A stretch of DNA of 64,000 nt from Clostridium estertheticum (GCF_026650985.1 NZ_CP086239.1:4800501-4864500); one strand, 5' to 3'; numbered from the stretch's first letter, positions 27,679-37,442 are shown. Made by a program: numbers and translations. The notes: generated by a model from the letters alone, not told the origin.

Positions 27679-28950
27679 TTGGAAAAAATTAAAAAAGCTA
27701 TAAAAAAACAAAAGAAGCTTTACCTATTTCTAGTAAAAGTATATCAAGTTATGTATGAATTTATTAGAGAAAAAAAGAAGTTATATTACTTAATATTAAG
27801 AATGAAAACATTTGTGAATAAGAAGTACAAACTTAATTCATATAAGATTAGCTCGGTGAAAGACTTTTGTAGTAAAAACAATCTAAGATACTCAATTATA
27901 GAAAAAGAGCAACTTAGAGAGGTATGCATTCCTTATTTTTATGGGAATCAAGAGACTGAAGAAATAAAGAAAGCTACATCACGAGAAATATATGTCGCCG
28001 AATTGATTAATGCGGAAATTATTGGAGCCAACAGTTTTATTATAGCTGATAATTCTTGTTTATATGATATGGCTGAAGCCGATAAAGACAAAAGGTATGA
28101 TTTAAGGTATGGTTCTCTAAAGATCATTGACAAAAATATTGCATTAGTAGAATATATAGGTACGAATCAGGTACTTGAAGAAGCAATTTTTCTTATTGGT
28201 TTTGCACCTGACAACTACTATCACGTTAGTATAGAACTACTTTCTAGACTTCAATATATCGATTATTATGAAGAATATCGTTCAATACCGCTATTGATTG
28301 ACGAAATAGTTCTTAAAGTTCCACAGTATAGAGACTTGCTTGAAAAAATCAATAAATATAACCACCCTATAATTCCAATTCAAAGGGATCATATGTATAA
28401 GGTTAAAAAATTAATATATCCATCATATAATACGTGGATGCCTATTAATGTTAAAGGTAGGTCGAACTTAAGAGCTGAAGATTTTTTAGTAGCAAATTCA
28501 GGGGTTGAGTATATAAGGAATAGCATTCTAGAGGATACTAAGTTGGAAGGGTATAGAAAGATATATATTTCTAGAAAGAATATAAATAATAAAAGATTAC
28601 TTAATAATGCGGAAGTTGCAGAAATGTTTGCTAAATACGGGTTTGAAATTGTGTTCCCAGAAAATATGTCTTTTGAGCAGCAAGTGGAGACTTTTTCACA
28701 GGCCAAATATATAGCTGGTTCAAGTGGAGCCGCCCTCACTAATATATTGTATTGTCCAAGTAATGCTACGATAATAACCATTATCCCTAAAGAATACAAC
28801 TTTCATTTGTATTCAACAATATCAAAAATAATAAATTTACAATCAATTTATTTAGATGCAAAAATCATAAAAAAAGCAAAAAATGTTTCAGGAGACCAAG
28901 TTGAAATTGATTTGAACTATTGTAATGAGTTTTTAAAAACACTTTTGTAA
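27679..28950 (+). CDS. glycosyltransferase family 61 (DUF563)
   Basis: The TTG start follows AAAGGGG. The 423-aa protein has a Lys-rich amphipathic N-terminus (possible membrane contact) and the GT61 C-terminal half: FAPDNYYHVSIELLSRL, KIYISRKNINNKR, and the signature AGSSGAALTNILYCP. GT61 members in Firmicutes are found in capsule clusters. It is separated from fdtB by 127 nt with no terminator. Confidence 0.8.
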   Translation: MEKIKKAIKKQKKLYLFLVKVYQVMYEFIREKKKLYYLILRMKTFVNKKYKLNSYKISSVKDFCSKNNLRYSIIEKEQLREVCIPYFYGNQETEEIKKATSREIYVAELINAEIIGANSFIIADNSCLYDMAEADKDKRYDLRYGSLKIIDKNIALVEYIGTNQVLEEAIFLIGFAPDNYYHVSIELLSRLQYIDYYEEYRSIPLLIDEIVLKVPQYRDLLEKINKYNHPIIPIQRDHMYKVKKLIYPSYNTWMPINVKGRSNLRAEDFLVANSGVEYIRNSILEDTKLEGYRKIYISRKNINNKRLLNNAEVAEMFAKYGFEIVFPENMSFEQQVETFSQAKYIAGSSGAALTNILYCPSNATIITIIPKEYNFHLYSTISKIINLQSIYLDAKIIKKAKNVSGDQVEIDLNYCNEFLKTLL

Positions 28951-29176
28951 TCTTTAAATTACGAAAGATATAAAAATATGTAATAATGGATAATAAAATT
29001 TTTAAAGCTCAATTAGAATACTTATTAAGCTTTAAATTGGCAAGTGATTTTATAAAAAGGTAAAACACATAACGAGTATTCATAGGTGGAAATTCTAAAT
29101 ATTATCCCAAACATTAAAGTTGAGTTGAATTTGGGTATATCTTTATGATTAAAATTAAACAATTTAGGGAGTTATT

Positions 29177-30646
29177 ATGAACAAGAGGGTAAATGCTTTT
29201 TTTTCAATGGGCCTAGTGTCTATATTCCAAATTTTATCAAATATTATAAGAAGCAAACTTACGGCTGTTATATTAGGTACATATGGTATAGGCGTGCTAT
29301 CTGTCATTAATAATATCTTGGGTATAGGACAAATAGCGGGTAATTTAGGTATAAACAATGGAATAGTTAAGAAAATTAGCGATGATGTGGATGATAAAGA
29401 AGAAATCCAAAATGTTATTAGTACATCATATATTACTAGTTTAATTTCCTCCATTATTATATTAATTGCGATGATATTATTTTCAAAACAGATATCAGTA
29501 CAAAATTTCAATAATGAAAAATACTATATAATTATAATTATTGTTGCATTTTCAGTACCTATAACTACATTTAATTCTATTGATGGTGCCATAATTAATG
29601 GTTTCAAAGAAATAAAAGTTATATCTAGAGTGGCAATATTAACTTCAATAATTAATGTTATTGCTTCAGTATTTTTTATTTACTCTTTTAAATTAAATGG
29701 TGCTATTTATTCAATAGTTGCTATGTCAGTAGTAGGTTATATTATTAATTTTGTTGCTTTAAAATATATTTTATGTAAGAAACAAATAAAATTTAAAATT
29801 TCTTTGCATAGATATAAGATTAATATTTTTAAGACATTAATTGCATTTGGTTCCACTAGCATTTTTGCAGCGTTATTTACTAACGTATCAATGTTAGTGA
29901 TAAAGACAGCAATTACTAAAAAACTTGGTATGGATTACAATGGAATATTTCAGGCTGATTGGTCAATTATGAATCAATACATAGGAATTATTTTTACAAG
30001 TTGTGGTGTATATTATTTTCCTACTTTATGCTCATTGAAAACTAATGAAGAAAGAGTAGAAGAAATGAATAAAACATTAGAAATGTTACTTTTAGTAATA
30101 GTACCTGTATTTATTGCAATACTTCTTTTCAAAAATATAATAATTGGTTTATTGTATAGTAGTAAGTTTGCCTTATCTGCAGAATTATTATCAGTATTTA
30201 TAATAGGCGATTATTTTAAAGTTATCGCATGGACTATAGGCTATGTTTTTGCGCCAATTTACAAACTCAGGGAATTTATAATAATTGATTTTATTGCGAA
30301 TGTATTTTTTACAGTGTCCTCAATACTGTTGTTAAATAAGTTTGGGAGTTTATATGGGATTGCATATGCTTATGTAGCATTAAATATATTGCTTTGCATT
30401 ATATATTATATATATTTAAAGAAAAATATAAATTTTGAATTTAAAAGTTATACAAGAAAAAATATGTTGCTATCATTTGCAATACTAACTTGCAGTTATG
30501 TTGTGATCGAGATATTAAATATTAAATTTTTATATAAAGCTATTATCTTATTTGTAATATTAGGGGTTTGGGCTAAGTTGGTTATTGATGAGAAAAAATT
30601 AATCAAAATTAAGAAATATATAAATAAAAAAGTACATAAAAATTGA
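29177..30646 (+). CDS. wzx: Wzx-type oligosaccharide flippase
   Basis: The 489-aa MATE/MOP-superfamily membrane protein has about 12-14 hydrophobic helices. It starts FFSMGLVSIFQILSNIIRSKLTAVILGTYGIG, the usual polysaccharide-transporter opening. It moves the lipid-linked repeat across the membrane. Together with the 21944 polymerase it marks the operon as Wzx/Wzy-dependent. About 225 nt upstream hold nothing recognisable. Confidence 0.9.
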   Translation: MNKRVNAFFSMGLVSIFQILSNIIRSKLTAVILGTYGIGVLSVINNILGIGQIAGNLGINNGIVKKISDDVDDKEEIQNVISTSYITSLISSIIILIAMILFSKQISVQNFNNEKYYIIIIIVAFSVPITTFNSIDGAIINGFKEIKVISRVAILTSIINVIASVFFIYSFKLNGAIYSIVAMSVVGYIINFVALKYILCKKQIKFKISLHRYKINIFKTLIAFGSTSIFAALFTNVSMLVIKTAITKKLGMDYNGIFQADWSIMNQYIGIIFTSCGVYYFPTLCSLKTNEERVEEMNKTLEMLLLVIVPVFIAILLFKNIIIGLLYSSKFALSAELLSVFIIGDYFKVIAWTIGYVFAPIYKLREFIIIDFIANVFFTVSSILLLNKFGSLYGIAYAYVALNILLCIIYYIYLKKNINFEFKSYTRKNMLLSFAILTCSYVVIEILNIKFLYKAIILFVILGVWAKLVIDEKKLIKIKKYINKKVHKN

Positions 30647-30765
30647 TAGCAATCTCCGTGGCAAAGATACTAGGGTTTTAATATTTAATATAAATTTAAA
30701 AATCAATTAAAAGCAAAATATCAATGAAGTATAGGTGAAAATTAAAATTTCTAAGGGGGAAAATT

Positions 30766-31668
30766 ATGAAAGGTATTATCCTAGCAGGAGGTTCCGGCAC
30801 AAGACTCTATCCAGTAACAAAAGCAGTATCAAAGCAAATACTCCCAATATACGATAAACCAATGATATATTATCCATTATCAGTATTAATGCTTGCAGGT
30901 ATAAAGGAAATATTAATTATTTCAACACCTAGAGATGTAGTTACTTTTGAAGAGTTATTAGGTGATGGGAGTGATATAGGACTTAAATTACAATATGCTG
31001 TTCAAGAAGAACCAAGAGGACTTGCAGATGCATTTATTATTGGAGAAGATTTTATAGGCAGCGATAAGGTAGCTTTAGTACTTGGAGATAATATTTTCCA
31101 TGGTTATGGTTTTACTGAAAGATTAAAAAGAGTTTCGGAAAGAGAAGGTGCTACTATTTTTGGGTACCATGTAAGTAATCCAACAGAGTTTGGTGTTGTT
31201 GAATTTGATGAAAATAATAATGTGGTATCTATAGAGGAAAAACCTTTAAAACCTAAATCTAATTATGCAGTTCCTGGTCTTTATTTCTATGATAACAATG
31301 TAATAGAAATAGCGAAAAATGTTAAACCATCAGCAAGAGGTGAAATAGAAATAACAGCAGTAAATAATGAATATTTAAGGCTAGGTAAACTAAAGGTTGA
31401 GCTATTTGGTAGAGGAATGGCATGGCTTGATACAGGAACTCATAGGGGACTACTAGACGCAGCAAACTTTGTTGAAGCAATACAAACTAGGCAAGGTTTA
31501 TATGTAGCTTGTATAGAAGAAATAGCTTATAAAACCGGTTTTATAAACAGAGAGCAACTTTTAAAATTAGCAGAGCCTTTAATGAAATCAGAATATGGTA
31601 AGTATCTGGTGCAGATTGCTGATGATTACAATGAAGCTAATTTAGAAGCGGCAGCTGTAATAGAATAA
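30766..31668 (+). CDS. rmlA: glucose-1-phosphate thymidylyltransferase
   Basis: 300 residues, full length. The nucleotidyl-transferase motif [17 protein letters not shown] is at 8-24, with EEKPLKPKS and [12 protein letters not shown]. It makes dTDP-glucose from glucose-1-phosphate and dTTP. It serves both the Fuc3N/Qui3N branch and, if RmlD exists elsewhere, rhamnose. Confidence 0.96.
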   Translation: MKGIILAGGSGTRLYPVTKAVSKQILPIYDKPMIYYPLSVLMLAGIKEILIISTPRDVVTFEELLGDGSDIGLKLQYAVQEEPRGLADAFIIGEDFIGSDKVALVLGDNIFHGYGFTERLKRVSEREGATIFGYHVSNPTEFGVVEFDENNNVVSIEEKPLKPKSNYAVPGLYFYDNNVIEIAKNVKPSARGEIEITAVNNEYLRLGKLKVELFGRGMAWLDTGTHRGLLDAANFVEAIQTRQGLYVACIEEIAYKTGFINREQLLKLAEPLMKSEYGKYLVQIADDYNEANLEAAAVIE

Positions 31669-31686
31669 TTAATGGAGGCGTTAGAT

Positions 31687-32256
31687 TTGTTTGATTTTAT
31701 AGAAACTAAGATAGACGGTGTATACATAATTCAACCTAAAGTTTTTGGGGACAATAGAGGATATTTTATGGAGACCTACAATAAAAATGATTTCTTTGAA
31801 GCTGGGCTTAAGATGGAATTTGTTCAAGACAATGAATCAAAGTCTAAAAAAGGAGTACTCCGAGGACTTCATTTTCAAACTAAACATACTCAAGGTAAAT
31901 TAGTCCGTGTTACAAAGGGACAAGTCTTTGATGTAGCAGTAGATTTAAGAAAAGGTTCATCTACCTTTGGCAAATGGGAAGGAGTAATCCTTACAGACGA
32001 AAACAAAAAGCAATTTTATGTTCCAGAAGGATTTGCTCATGGATTTTTAGTTCTTTCAGATGAGGCTGTATTTAATTATAAATGTACCGATTATTATGCA
32101 CCGAAATATGATAGCGGAGTATTATGGAGTGATGAAGATATAGCTATAGAATGGCCATTAGATGGTATAGAGGAAATTTTATTATCAGACAAGGATAAAA
32201 TACAAAAAGGACTAAAAGATTTAGAAATATCATTTGAATATAAGGGGAGTAAATAA
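31687..32256 (+). CDS. rmlC: dTDP-4-dehydrorhamnose 3,5-epimerase
   Basis: TTG 31687 is chosen as start because GGAGG (31674-31678) lies 8 nt before it; the ATG at 31672 has no site. The 189-aa cupin has RGYFMETYN, RGLHFQ, the FDVAVDLRKGS strand and PEGFAHGFLVLSD. It is needed for dTDP-L-rhamnose but not for the 3-amino sugar. The next step, RmlD, is not in the window. Confidence 0.93.
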   Translation: MFDFIETKIDGVYIIQPKVFGDNRGYFMETYNKNDFFEAGLKMEFVQDNESKSKKGVLRGLHFQTKHTQGKLVRVTKGQVFDVAVDLRKGSSTFGKWEGVILTDENKKQFYVPEGFAHGFLVLSDEAVFNYKCTDYYAPKYDSGVLWSDEDIAIEWPLDGIEEILLSDKDKIQKGLKDLEISFEYKGSK

Positions 32257-32258
32257 AT

Positions 32259-33314
32259 ATGAAAACTTATTTAGTAACAGGTGGAGCTGGGTTTATAGGC
32301 GCAAATTTCATTCATTACATGTTAAATAAATATTCAGATATAAAAATTATAAATCTAGACAAATTAACTTATGCAGGAAATTTAGAGAATTTAAAAGATG
32401 TAGAAACTAATTCTAATTATACTTTTGCTTGCGGAGATATATGTGATAAAGAACTCGCAGAGAAATTGTTCCAAGAGAACGATATTGATTATGTTGTAAA
32501 CTTTGCAGCAGAATCACATGTAGATAGAAGTATAAAAGAACCGGAAATATTTGTTAAAACAAATGTCTTAGGTACAGTAAATATTTTAAATGTTGCTAAA
32601 AATTCCTGGGAAATACCCGGTGGTTTTAAAGAAGGTAAAAAGTTCATGCAAGTATCCACTGATGAAGTATACGGATCACTTGGAGATACAGGATTCTTCC
32701 TTGAAACTACACCCCTTGATCCACACAGTCCTTACTCTTCAAGTAAAACAGGCGCAGATCTAATGGTAAAAGCTTATTATGATACGTATAAAATGCCTGT
32801 AAATACGACTAGGTGTTCAAACAATTATGGACCATACCAATTCCCAGAAAAATTAATACCACTACTAATAAACAACTGCTTAAAACATAAGGATCTACCA
32901 GTATACGGTGATGGAATGAATATAAGAGATTGGTTATATGTAGAAGACCATTGCAAAGCAATAGACATGGTTATTAACGGTGGGAGCTTAGGTGAAGTTT
33001 ACAATATTGGTGGACACAATGAGAGAGCTAATATACAAATAGTAAAAACTATTATAAGTTATTTAAATGAAAATGTAGATAAAGAAATAACAGAAAAACT
33101 AATAAGTTATGTTGAAGATAGATTAGGTCATGACAAAAGATATGGAATAGATCCTTCTAAGATAAAAGAAGAGCTTGGATGGTATCCTGAAACTACATTT
33201 GAAGTAGGAATTAAAAAAACAATAAAATGGAATTTAGACAATAAAGAGTGGATGGATAATATCACGTCAGGTGAATATCAAAATTATTATGATAATATGT
33301 ACCAAAATAAATAG
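32259..33314 (+). CDS. rmlB: dTDP-glucose 4,6-dehydratase
   Basis: 351-aa SDR: TGGAGFIGANF, AAESHVDRSI, the STDEVYGSLG catalytic stretch, YSSSKTGAD (Tyr-x-x-x-Lys) and RCSNNYGPYQFPEKLIPL. It makes dTDP-4-keto-6-deoxyglucose, the substrate of FdtA and RmlC. It is the last gene of the operon; its TAG overlaps the first base of a 25-bp repeat copy and a terminator follows. Confidence 0.96.
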   Translation: MKTYLVTGGAGFIGANFIHYMLNKYSDIKIINLDKLTYAGNLENLKDVETNSNYTFACGDICDKELAEKLFQENDIDYVVNFAAESHVDRSIKEPEIFVKTNVLGTVNILNVAKNSWEIPGGFKEGKKFMQVSTDEVYGSLGDTGFFLETTPLDPHSPYSSSKTGADLMVKAYYDTYKMPVNTTRCSNNYGPYQFPEKLIPLLINNCLKHKDLPVYGDGMNIRDWLYVEDHCKAIDMVINGGSLGEVYNIGGHNERANIQIVKTIISYLNENVDKEITEKLISYVEDRLGHDKRYGIDPSKIKEELGWYPETTFEVGIKKTIKWNLDNKEWMDNITSGEYQNYYDNMYQNK

Positions 33315-33338
33315 GCCACCCACATGGCAAGTGGCATG
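33314..33338 (+). repeat. 25-bp dispersed hairpin repeat, copy 1
   Basis: Variant starting GGCCACCCAC and ending GGCAAGTGGCAT. The G of the rmlB stop codon TAG is its first base. The outer arms GCCAC/GTGGC can pair. Confidence 0.8.
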
Positions 33339-33360
33339 TCGTAAATAATTAGAGCAGAAG

Positions 33361-33399
33361 CTACTGAAATTTATAGAGATATAATTTTGGTAGTTTTTT
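33361..33399 (+). terminator. terminator of the polysaccharide operon
   Basis: CTACTGAAATTTATA / TATAATTTTGGTAG stem followed by six Ts. The remaining intergenic DNA to 33665 contains a possible 46-codon frame (33404-33544) and the palindrome below. Confidence 0.7.
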
Positions 33400-33632
33400 C
33401 GTCGTGGAGGTGAAGTTTAATGATATCAATTTAATCATTAAGGATGCATATAAATTGAGAGCAAACTCATTTAAATTTAAGATAATATCTTTTGTTATTG
33501 TTTCTACTATGGTAAAATTCATAAACAAATTAACAATTCCATGAAATAAGATAATTAAAGTTTTATAGATATAGTTCGAAAAATATAACATAGTAATTTA
33601 TTGCTTTTTATATACAACGCAACTAAGTGCAA

Positions 33633-33650
33633 AATTGTTTTAAAACAATT
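33633..33650. promoter_or_regulatory. 18-bp perfect palindrome before a surface-protein gene
   Basis: AATTGTTTTAAAACAATT ends 2-3 nt before the AGGGGGA ribosome binding site of the 33666 gene. It could be an operator or a translational control hairpin. No ECF-like promoter was found here. Confidence 0.4.
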
Positions 33651-33665
33651 ATAGGGGGATTTAAT

Positions 33666-34625
33666 TTGAAAAAGAAAATTATAAGTTCATTTCTTGTTAC
33701 TTTAATGATAACAGGATCATCATCATTTTCAGCTTTTGCTACAATGGCGAATGGTACGGTTTTAATTGGGAACAAATCGTTCGAATTAGCTTATGCTAAC
33801 GATCTAGCAAATTCTACGGAAATTACTAATAAAATCATTGAGGGTGGAGCAATTTATGTTAAAGATTTTTCAGGAAATTGGATAGACAATACAACAGGGA
33901 AAATCGTAGATGCAAGTGTTATTCCTGGTGAAGAAATCACTAGTGGAACTACAACGGAATTAGATATAATAAAAGCCAAAAGTCTTTATAAATTAACTAT
34001 GAAAGATAATACTGGACTAAATTATTCAGTAAACATTTTTAGTGATGATAATCAGATTGAACAAGCATCATTTGACCCTATTGAAGATTGGGCTGGTGTT
34101 TGGGCCGGTGCAAATGAAGGAGATCAATTAAGTAGAGGTCACTATAAAATAGCCGTGTCGAAAGATGGAGAGACTAAACCCAAAATATATGATGTTAATG
34201 AGAATGAAGAACAAATATTAAATTTGAATCCTAATAGAAAATTAATTACAGTTCATAAAAATATACAAGAGGGGCAATCAGATTTTCTATTAATGGGCAC
34301 CCCAGGCGGAACTAATTATTCGGATATGAAGATCTATTATGTAAAGGATGGAATATTTAAATCATCAAGTTTTAAAGATAATGGAGAAATTACAAATTCT
34401 GTTCTTACCTATAATTCTCAAAATCTTTTCTTTAAACAGTTAGAGAACAATGTTTTTGAAACATCTACTTATAACAATTCAGAGTTTGGGGGTGGGAGCA
34501 TTGGATTCTATATTGCAACTCGAAAATTTAATATAGATAGCGGAGAATTTACTTATATAAGTAGCAGATTTATGGAAACAGAGGATTATTTTAATTATGT
34601 CAATCAAGCGGTTGGTGTTAATTAG
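33666..34625 (+). CDS. shared-domain secreted protein (319 aa)
   Basis: The TTG at 33666 is chosen because AGGGGGA precedes it and because the protein then begins MKKKIISSFLVTLMITGSSSFSAFA, matching its paralogues. Residues ~28-92 are the shared domain (GTVLIGNKSFELAYAND, IYVKDFSGNWIDNTTG). The rest has no Ig repeats. It has a unique beta-rich region with acidic patches (YSVNIFSDDNQ, EDWAGVWAGANEGDQL, NSEFGGGSIGFYIATRKF). The gene ends exactly where a GC-richer remnant begins, so its C-terminus may have been replaced. Function unknown. Confidence 0.72.
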   Translation: MKKKIISSFLVTLMITGSSSFSAFATMANGTVLIGNKSFELAYANDLANSTEITNKIIEGGAIYVKDFSGNWIDNTTGKIVDASVIPGEEITSGTTTELDIIKAKSLYKLTMKDNTGLNYSVNIFSDDNQIEQASFDPIEDWAGVWAGANEGDQLSRGHYKIAVSKDGETKPKIYDVNENEEQILNLNPNRKLITVHKNIQEGQSDFLLMGTPGGTNYSDMKIYYVKDGIFKSSSFKDNGEITNSVLTYNSQNLFFKQLENNVFETSTYNNSEFGGGSIGFYIATRKFNIDSGEFTYISSRFMETEDYFNYVNQAVGVN

Positions 34626-34790
34626 CTAGGCGAACCTCCTGTCCGCCAAAGAGCCCGGGGGTTGAGAACAATTAGTGAACAACATATGCGGAAGCTAGGC
34701 GAAGATGGAACATCTGATGCGGATTAAGGGGGAGGAAGTTAATGGGAATTGGGTGGAACCTTAAGGAAAAGCGCTAATATTACAGTATGA
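34624..34790 (+). other. GC-richer foreign remnant with 11-bp direct repeat
   Basis: Base composition changes abruptly here (CCTCCTGTCCGCC, AGAGCCCGGGGG). AGCTAGGCGAA occurs at 34624-34634 and again at 34693-34703. GGCGAAC/GTCCGCC can form a hairpin at the left end. One frame stays open through the block (LGEPPVRQRARGLR..., ending GEDGTSDAD and a stop near 34727), with no start codon of its own. It looks like the end of a mobile element or a transferred gene scrap; I do not recognise the family. Confidence 0.4.
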
Positions 34791-34891
34791 CAAGAAATAT
34801 AGCTGGTAAATCATTTTAAGCTATTTGCTGTTCTTCTCTTTTATATGATAATATGTCGAATAAACTGTTATTATGGGAGGAACAAATTAAT

Positions 34892-35923
34892 ATGGAAAAA
34901 AAGAGACTGAATTGGATTGATATGGCGAAGGGATTTGCAATGATTTTGGTTATGTTTGGGCACGGACCTATTTTGCTGCCTATTCAGGCAGAAGTATACA
35001 CATTTCATGTACCATTATTTTTCTTTATGTCAGGATATTTATTTTCAAATGTAAAATATAATAAGTTCTCAGCATTTTTAAAAAAGAGGATTATAACTAT
35101 AGGTATACCGTATTTTTGTTTTTCTTTTATTGAGTACATCTATTTTTTTGTATTTAATAACAAACAAAACGTTAGTCCTTTAAAATCATTTATTGGAACA
35201 CTCATACCATTAAGATATAACAATGGCACTTTGCATAATGGAACACTGTGGTTTATAGCTTGTTTGTTTATGTGTGAGATGATATTTTTCTTAATAGTTA
35301 AATGGACTAAAAATGATAAAAGAAAGATTATCACATGTTTAGTAGTTAGCGCAATTATTGGAGGTATCTACAACACGTATATTGGAAAGCCATTACCATG
35401 GAGCTTGGATGTATCATTTATTGCTGTAGTATTTTATGGTATAGGTTATTTAATAAAAGGGATGGAAAACAAGGTAAGTAAACTTGTGAGTATAAAATAC
35501 TTAGTTGTATTTTTAATTATTAATGTAATTATAGGACATTTGAATGTTCGTTATATAAATGCTCGCGTGGATATGTCTTCTATTACATATGGTAATTACT
35601 TCTTATTCTTTGGGTCAGCTATTAGTGGAATCATGGCATCATTAATTTTTTGTAGATTATTACCAAAATCAAAATTACTAATATATATAGGTAAAAACAG
35701 TATAATATTTTTTGCGTTTCATCAAATGATACTATATCCAATCATCGATAAATTAATAACATATATTAGTTTTTTAGCTAGTGAGAAATCATACATAGTC
35801 ACATTAAATGGCATAATACATGTTGGGGTAACTTTGATAGTTATGATCCCAATAATTTATGTAATTAACAATTATATGCCATTCATATTAGGTAAAAGAT
35901 TTTCAAAGAAAGTTGCTAATTGA
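34892..35923 (+). CDS. acyltransferase family 3 membrane protein
   Basis: ATG 34892 follows GGGAGGA. The 343-aa multi-span protein has the acyltransferase-3 opening LNWIDMAKGFAMILVMFGH (the histidine is the family's catalytic residue), FHVPLFFFMSGYLF (~44-57) and about ten helices. Relatives transfer O-acetyl groups to extracellular polysaccharide. Its position beside the polysaccharide operon suggests it decorates that polymer. It stands alone with its own terminator. Confidence 0.87.
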   Translation: MEKKRLNWIDMAKGFAMILVMFGHGPILLPIQAEVYTFHVPLFFFMSGYLFSNVKYNKFSAFLKKRIITIGIPYFCFSFIEYIYFFVFNNKQNVSPLKSFIGTLIPLRYNNGTLHNGTLWFIACLFMCEMIFFLIVKWTKNDKRKIITCLVVSAIIGGIYNTYIGKPLPWSLDVSFIAVVFYGIGYLIKGMENKVSKLVSIKYLVVFLIINVIIGHLNVRYINARVDMSSITYGNYFLFFGSAISGIMASLIFCRLLPKSKLLIYIGKNSIIFFAFHQMILYPIIDKLITYISFLASEKSYIVTLNGIIHVGVTLIVMIPIIYVINNYMPFILGKRFSKKVAN

Positions 35924-35957
35924 ATTATGTTTGTTTATTTACTCGAAATGAATTGAA

Positions 35958-36002
35958 AAAAATCCGGTAATCATAATGCTTCTATGATTTACCGGTTTTT
36001 TT
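35958..36002 (+). terminator. terminator after the acyltransferase
   Basis: Stem built on CCGGTAA...TCATA / TATGATTTACCGG followed by seven Ts. Confidence 0.85.
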
Positions 36003-36185
36003 GTATTATAAGTGGATTTTGGAATTACATTAATAAAAAATTCATTTTTAGGATAAAATGTGTTATTATGTAACTGTTAACAATATAAAATAATAAATGC
36101 TATTTTTGTAAATTAATAATGCAATAGCTTTTATTGAATTTCTATTTAAATGTATAAAAAATATAAAAATAGGGGTGATCTATTA

Positions 36186-37412
36186 ATGAAAAAATTTAAA
36201 AGTATTATGATGATGGGATTTGTGTTATTGACAGTTACACTGTCAAAACCAGTAATGGCAATGGGGCTAAGTAGTTTTACCGATGTTCCAAATTTCTCTG
36301 TGGTAATAGGCGACAGTATGTATACGTTAGAGTATGCAAACGATCTAAACAATGTAAGTCTAATTAATGATGCAGTAGTTAAAAATAAAGGTGATATTTT
36401 TATAAAAACAGACGATAGCGGTTGGATAAAAAATAGTAATGGTACACAAGCGAACAAAGATTCTGTAAATATTTCGACTATTATATATAATAATGGTCAA
36501 AAAATTGTAGCTTCAGCACCAGTAACTTCAAATGTTGCTAAAATTCAAGTTAAAGAGGCTTTAACGAAGACTGGGACAAACACAGCTACTTTTACATACA
36601 AAATATTAGATCAGAACGGATTAGATATTACTAAAACTATTCCAGCTTCAGATATTTACGGAGGTGCATCTGTAGGCTCAACCATAGTTGTAGATCCAAC
36701 AACAGGAATAGGTACAATAACATTTAATTCTCCTTTTGATATTAGTACATCAATTGTTATTACATTAGTGAACAAAAATGGAGTAACTGGAACCTCTGCA
36801 CCTTCCAAAATTGCTGGATTTTCTATTAATCCGATTACAAAAAAGACTGGAATGTATACAGCTACTTTTGAATACGAGGTATTCAATTCAGCGAATGAGG
36901 ATATAACTAAAACTGTTCCAGCTTCACAGTTAACTGCAACTTCATCTGATAAGTCAAGTATAGTTTTAGACCCGTTAACATCAACAGGTACAATAACATA
37001 TAATTCTACTAGTAATATGGGTACCTCAATCAGTATTACATTAAAGGACTTATTAACTGGCATTACTGCAAGTTCAGTAACGGTAGCACCTGTGGTTAAA
37101 ACTGACGCTTCAAAAGTCGATAAAATTATTGTGACTTCAACAGTACTAGCACTTAGTGGAAATAAAGGTTATGCTTCTTTTATTATATATGACCAATATG
37201 GGAATGACATTACTAATACATCACTTGGTAACAATATAACATTCCAGAGTAATATTGGTCAAGTTCAAAATAAAAATGGTTTGCTTACAATAACAGCAAA
37301 TGCTGGAATTGATTTAAGTACGATTAGATCCGTTGTAATAACCGGCTTTGACTCGATTAGTAAAGTTACAACAAATGTTACATTAACTGTCGCTACACAA
37401 GTTAAATCATAA
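36186..37412 (+). CDS. shared-domain secreted protein with three Ig-like repeats (408 aa)
   Basis: ATG 36186 follows AGGGGTGAT; the frame extends back to 36150 without a site. Signal peptide MKKFKSIMMMGFVLLTVTLSKPVMA. Residues ~33-100 are the second subtype of the shared domain (VPNFSVVIGDSMYTLEYAND, GDIFIKTDDSGW), as in the 9157 protein. Two tandem repeats follow (~110-205 and ~208-300; KTGxxTATFxYxxxxxxxxDITKTxPAS). A third domain (KIIVTSTVLALSGNKGYASF, DQYGNDIT) matches the first Ig block of the 5174 protein. A surface adhesin or coat protein is inferred. Confidence 0.76.
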   Translation: MKKFKSIMMMGFVLLTVTLSKPVMAMGLSSFTDVPNFSVVIGDSMYTLEYANDLNNVSLINDAVVKNKGDIFIKTDDSGWIKNSNGTQANKDSVNISTIIYNNGQKIVASAPVTSNVAKIQVKEALTKTGTNTATFTYKILDQNGLDITKTIPASDIYGGASVGSTIVVDPTTGIGTITFNSPFDISTSIVITLVNKNGVTGTSAPSKIAGFSINPITKKTGMYTATFEYEVFNSANEDITKTVPASQLTATSSDKSSIVLDPLTSTGTITYNSTSNMGTSISITLKDLLTGITASSVTVAPVVKTDASKVDKIIVTSTVLALSGNKGYASFIIYDQYGNDITNTSLGNNITFQSNIGQVQNKNGLLTITANAGIDLSTIRSVVITGFDSISKVTTNVTLTVATQVKS

Positions 37413-37442
37413 ATAGTAATTACAAAATGAATATAATAATAT

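Noticed and set aside
33404-33544. Possible 46-codon gene (GTG start, VEVKFNDINLIIKDAYK...) after the polysaccharide terminator
   Set aside because: The GGAGGTGA-like sequence overlaps the start codons instead of preceding them, and no family or neighbour supports it.
33618-33646. CGCAAC at 33618-33623 as another ECF-like promoter before the 33666 gene
   Set aside because: The base at -35 position one differs and there is no CGTTAT at 17 nt.
34624-34790. Group II intron fragment
   Set aside because: No GUGYG start and no domain V-like hairpin were found; kept only as an unidentified foreign block.
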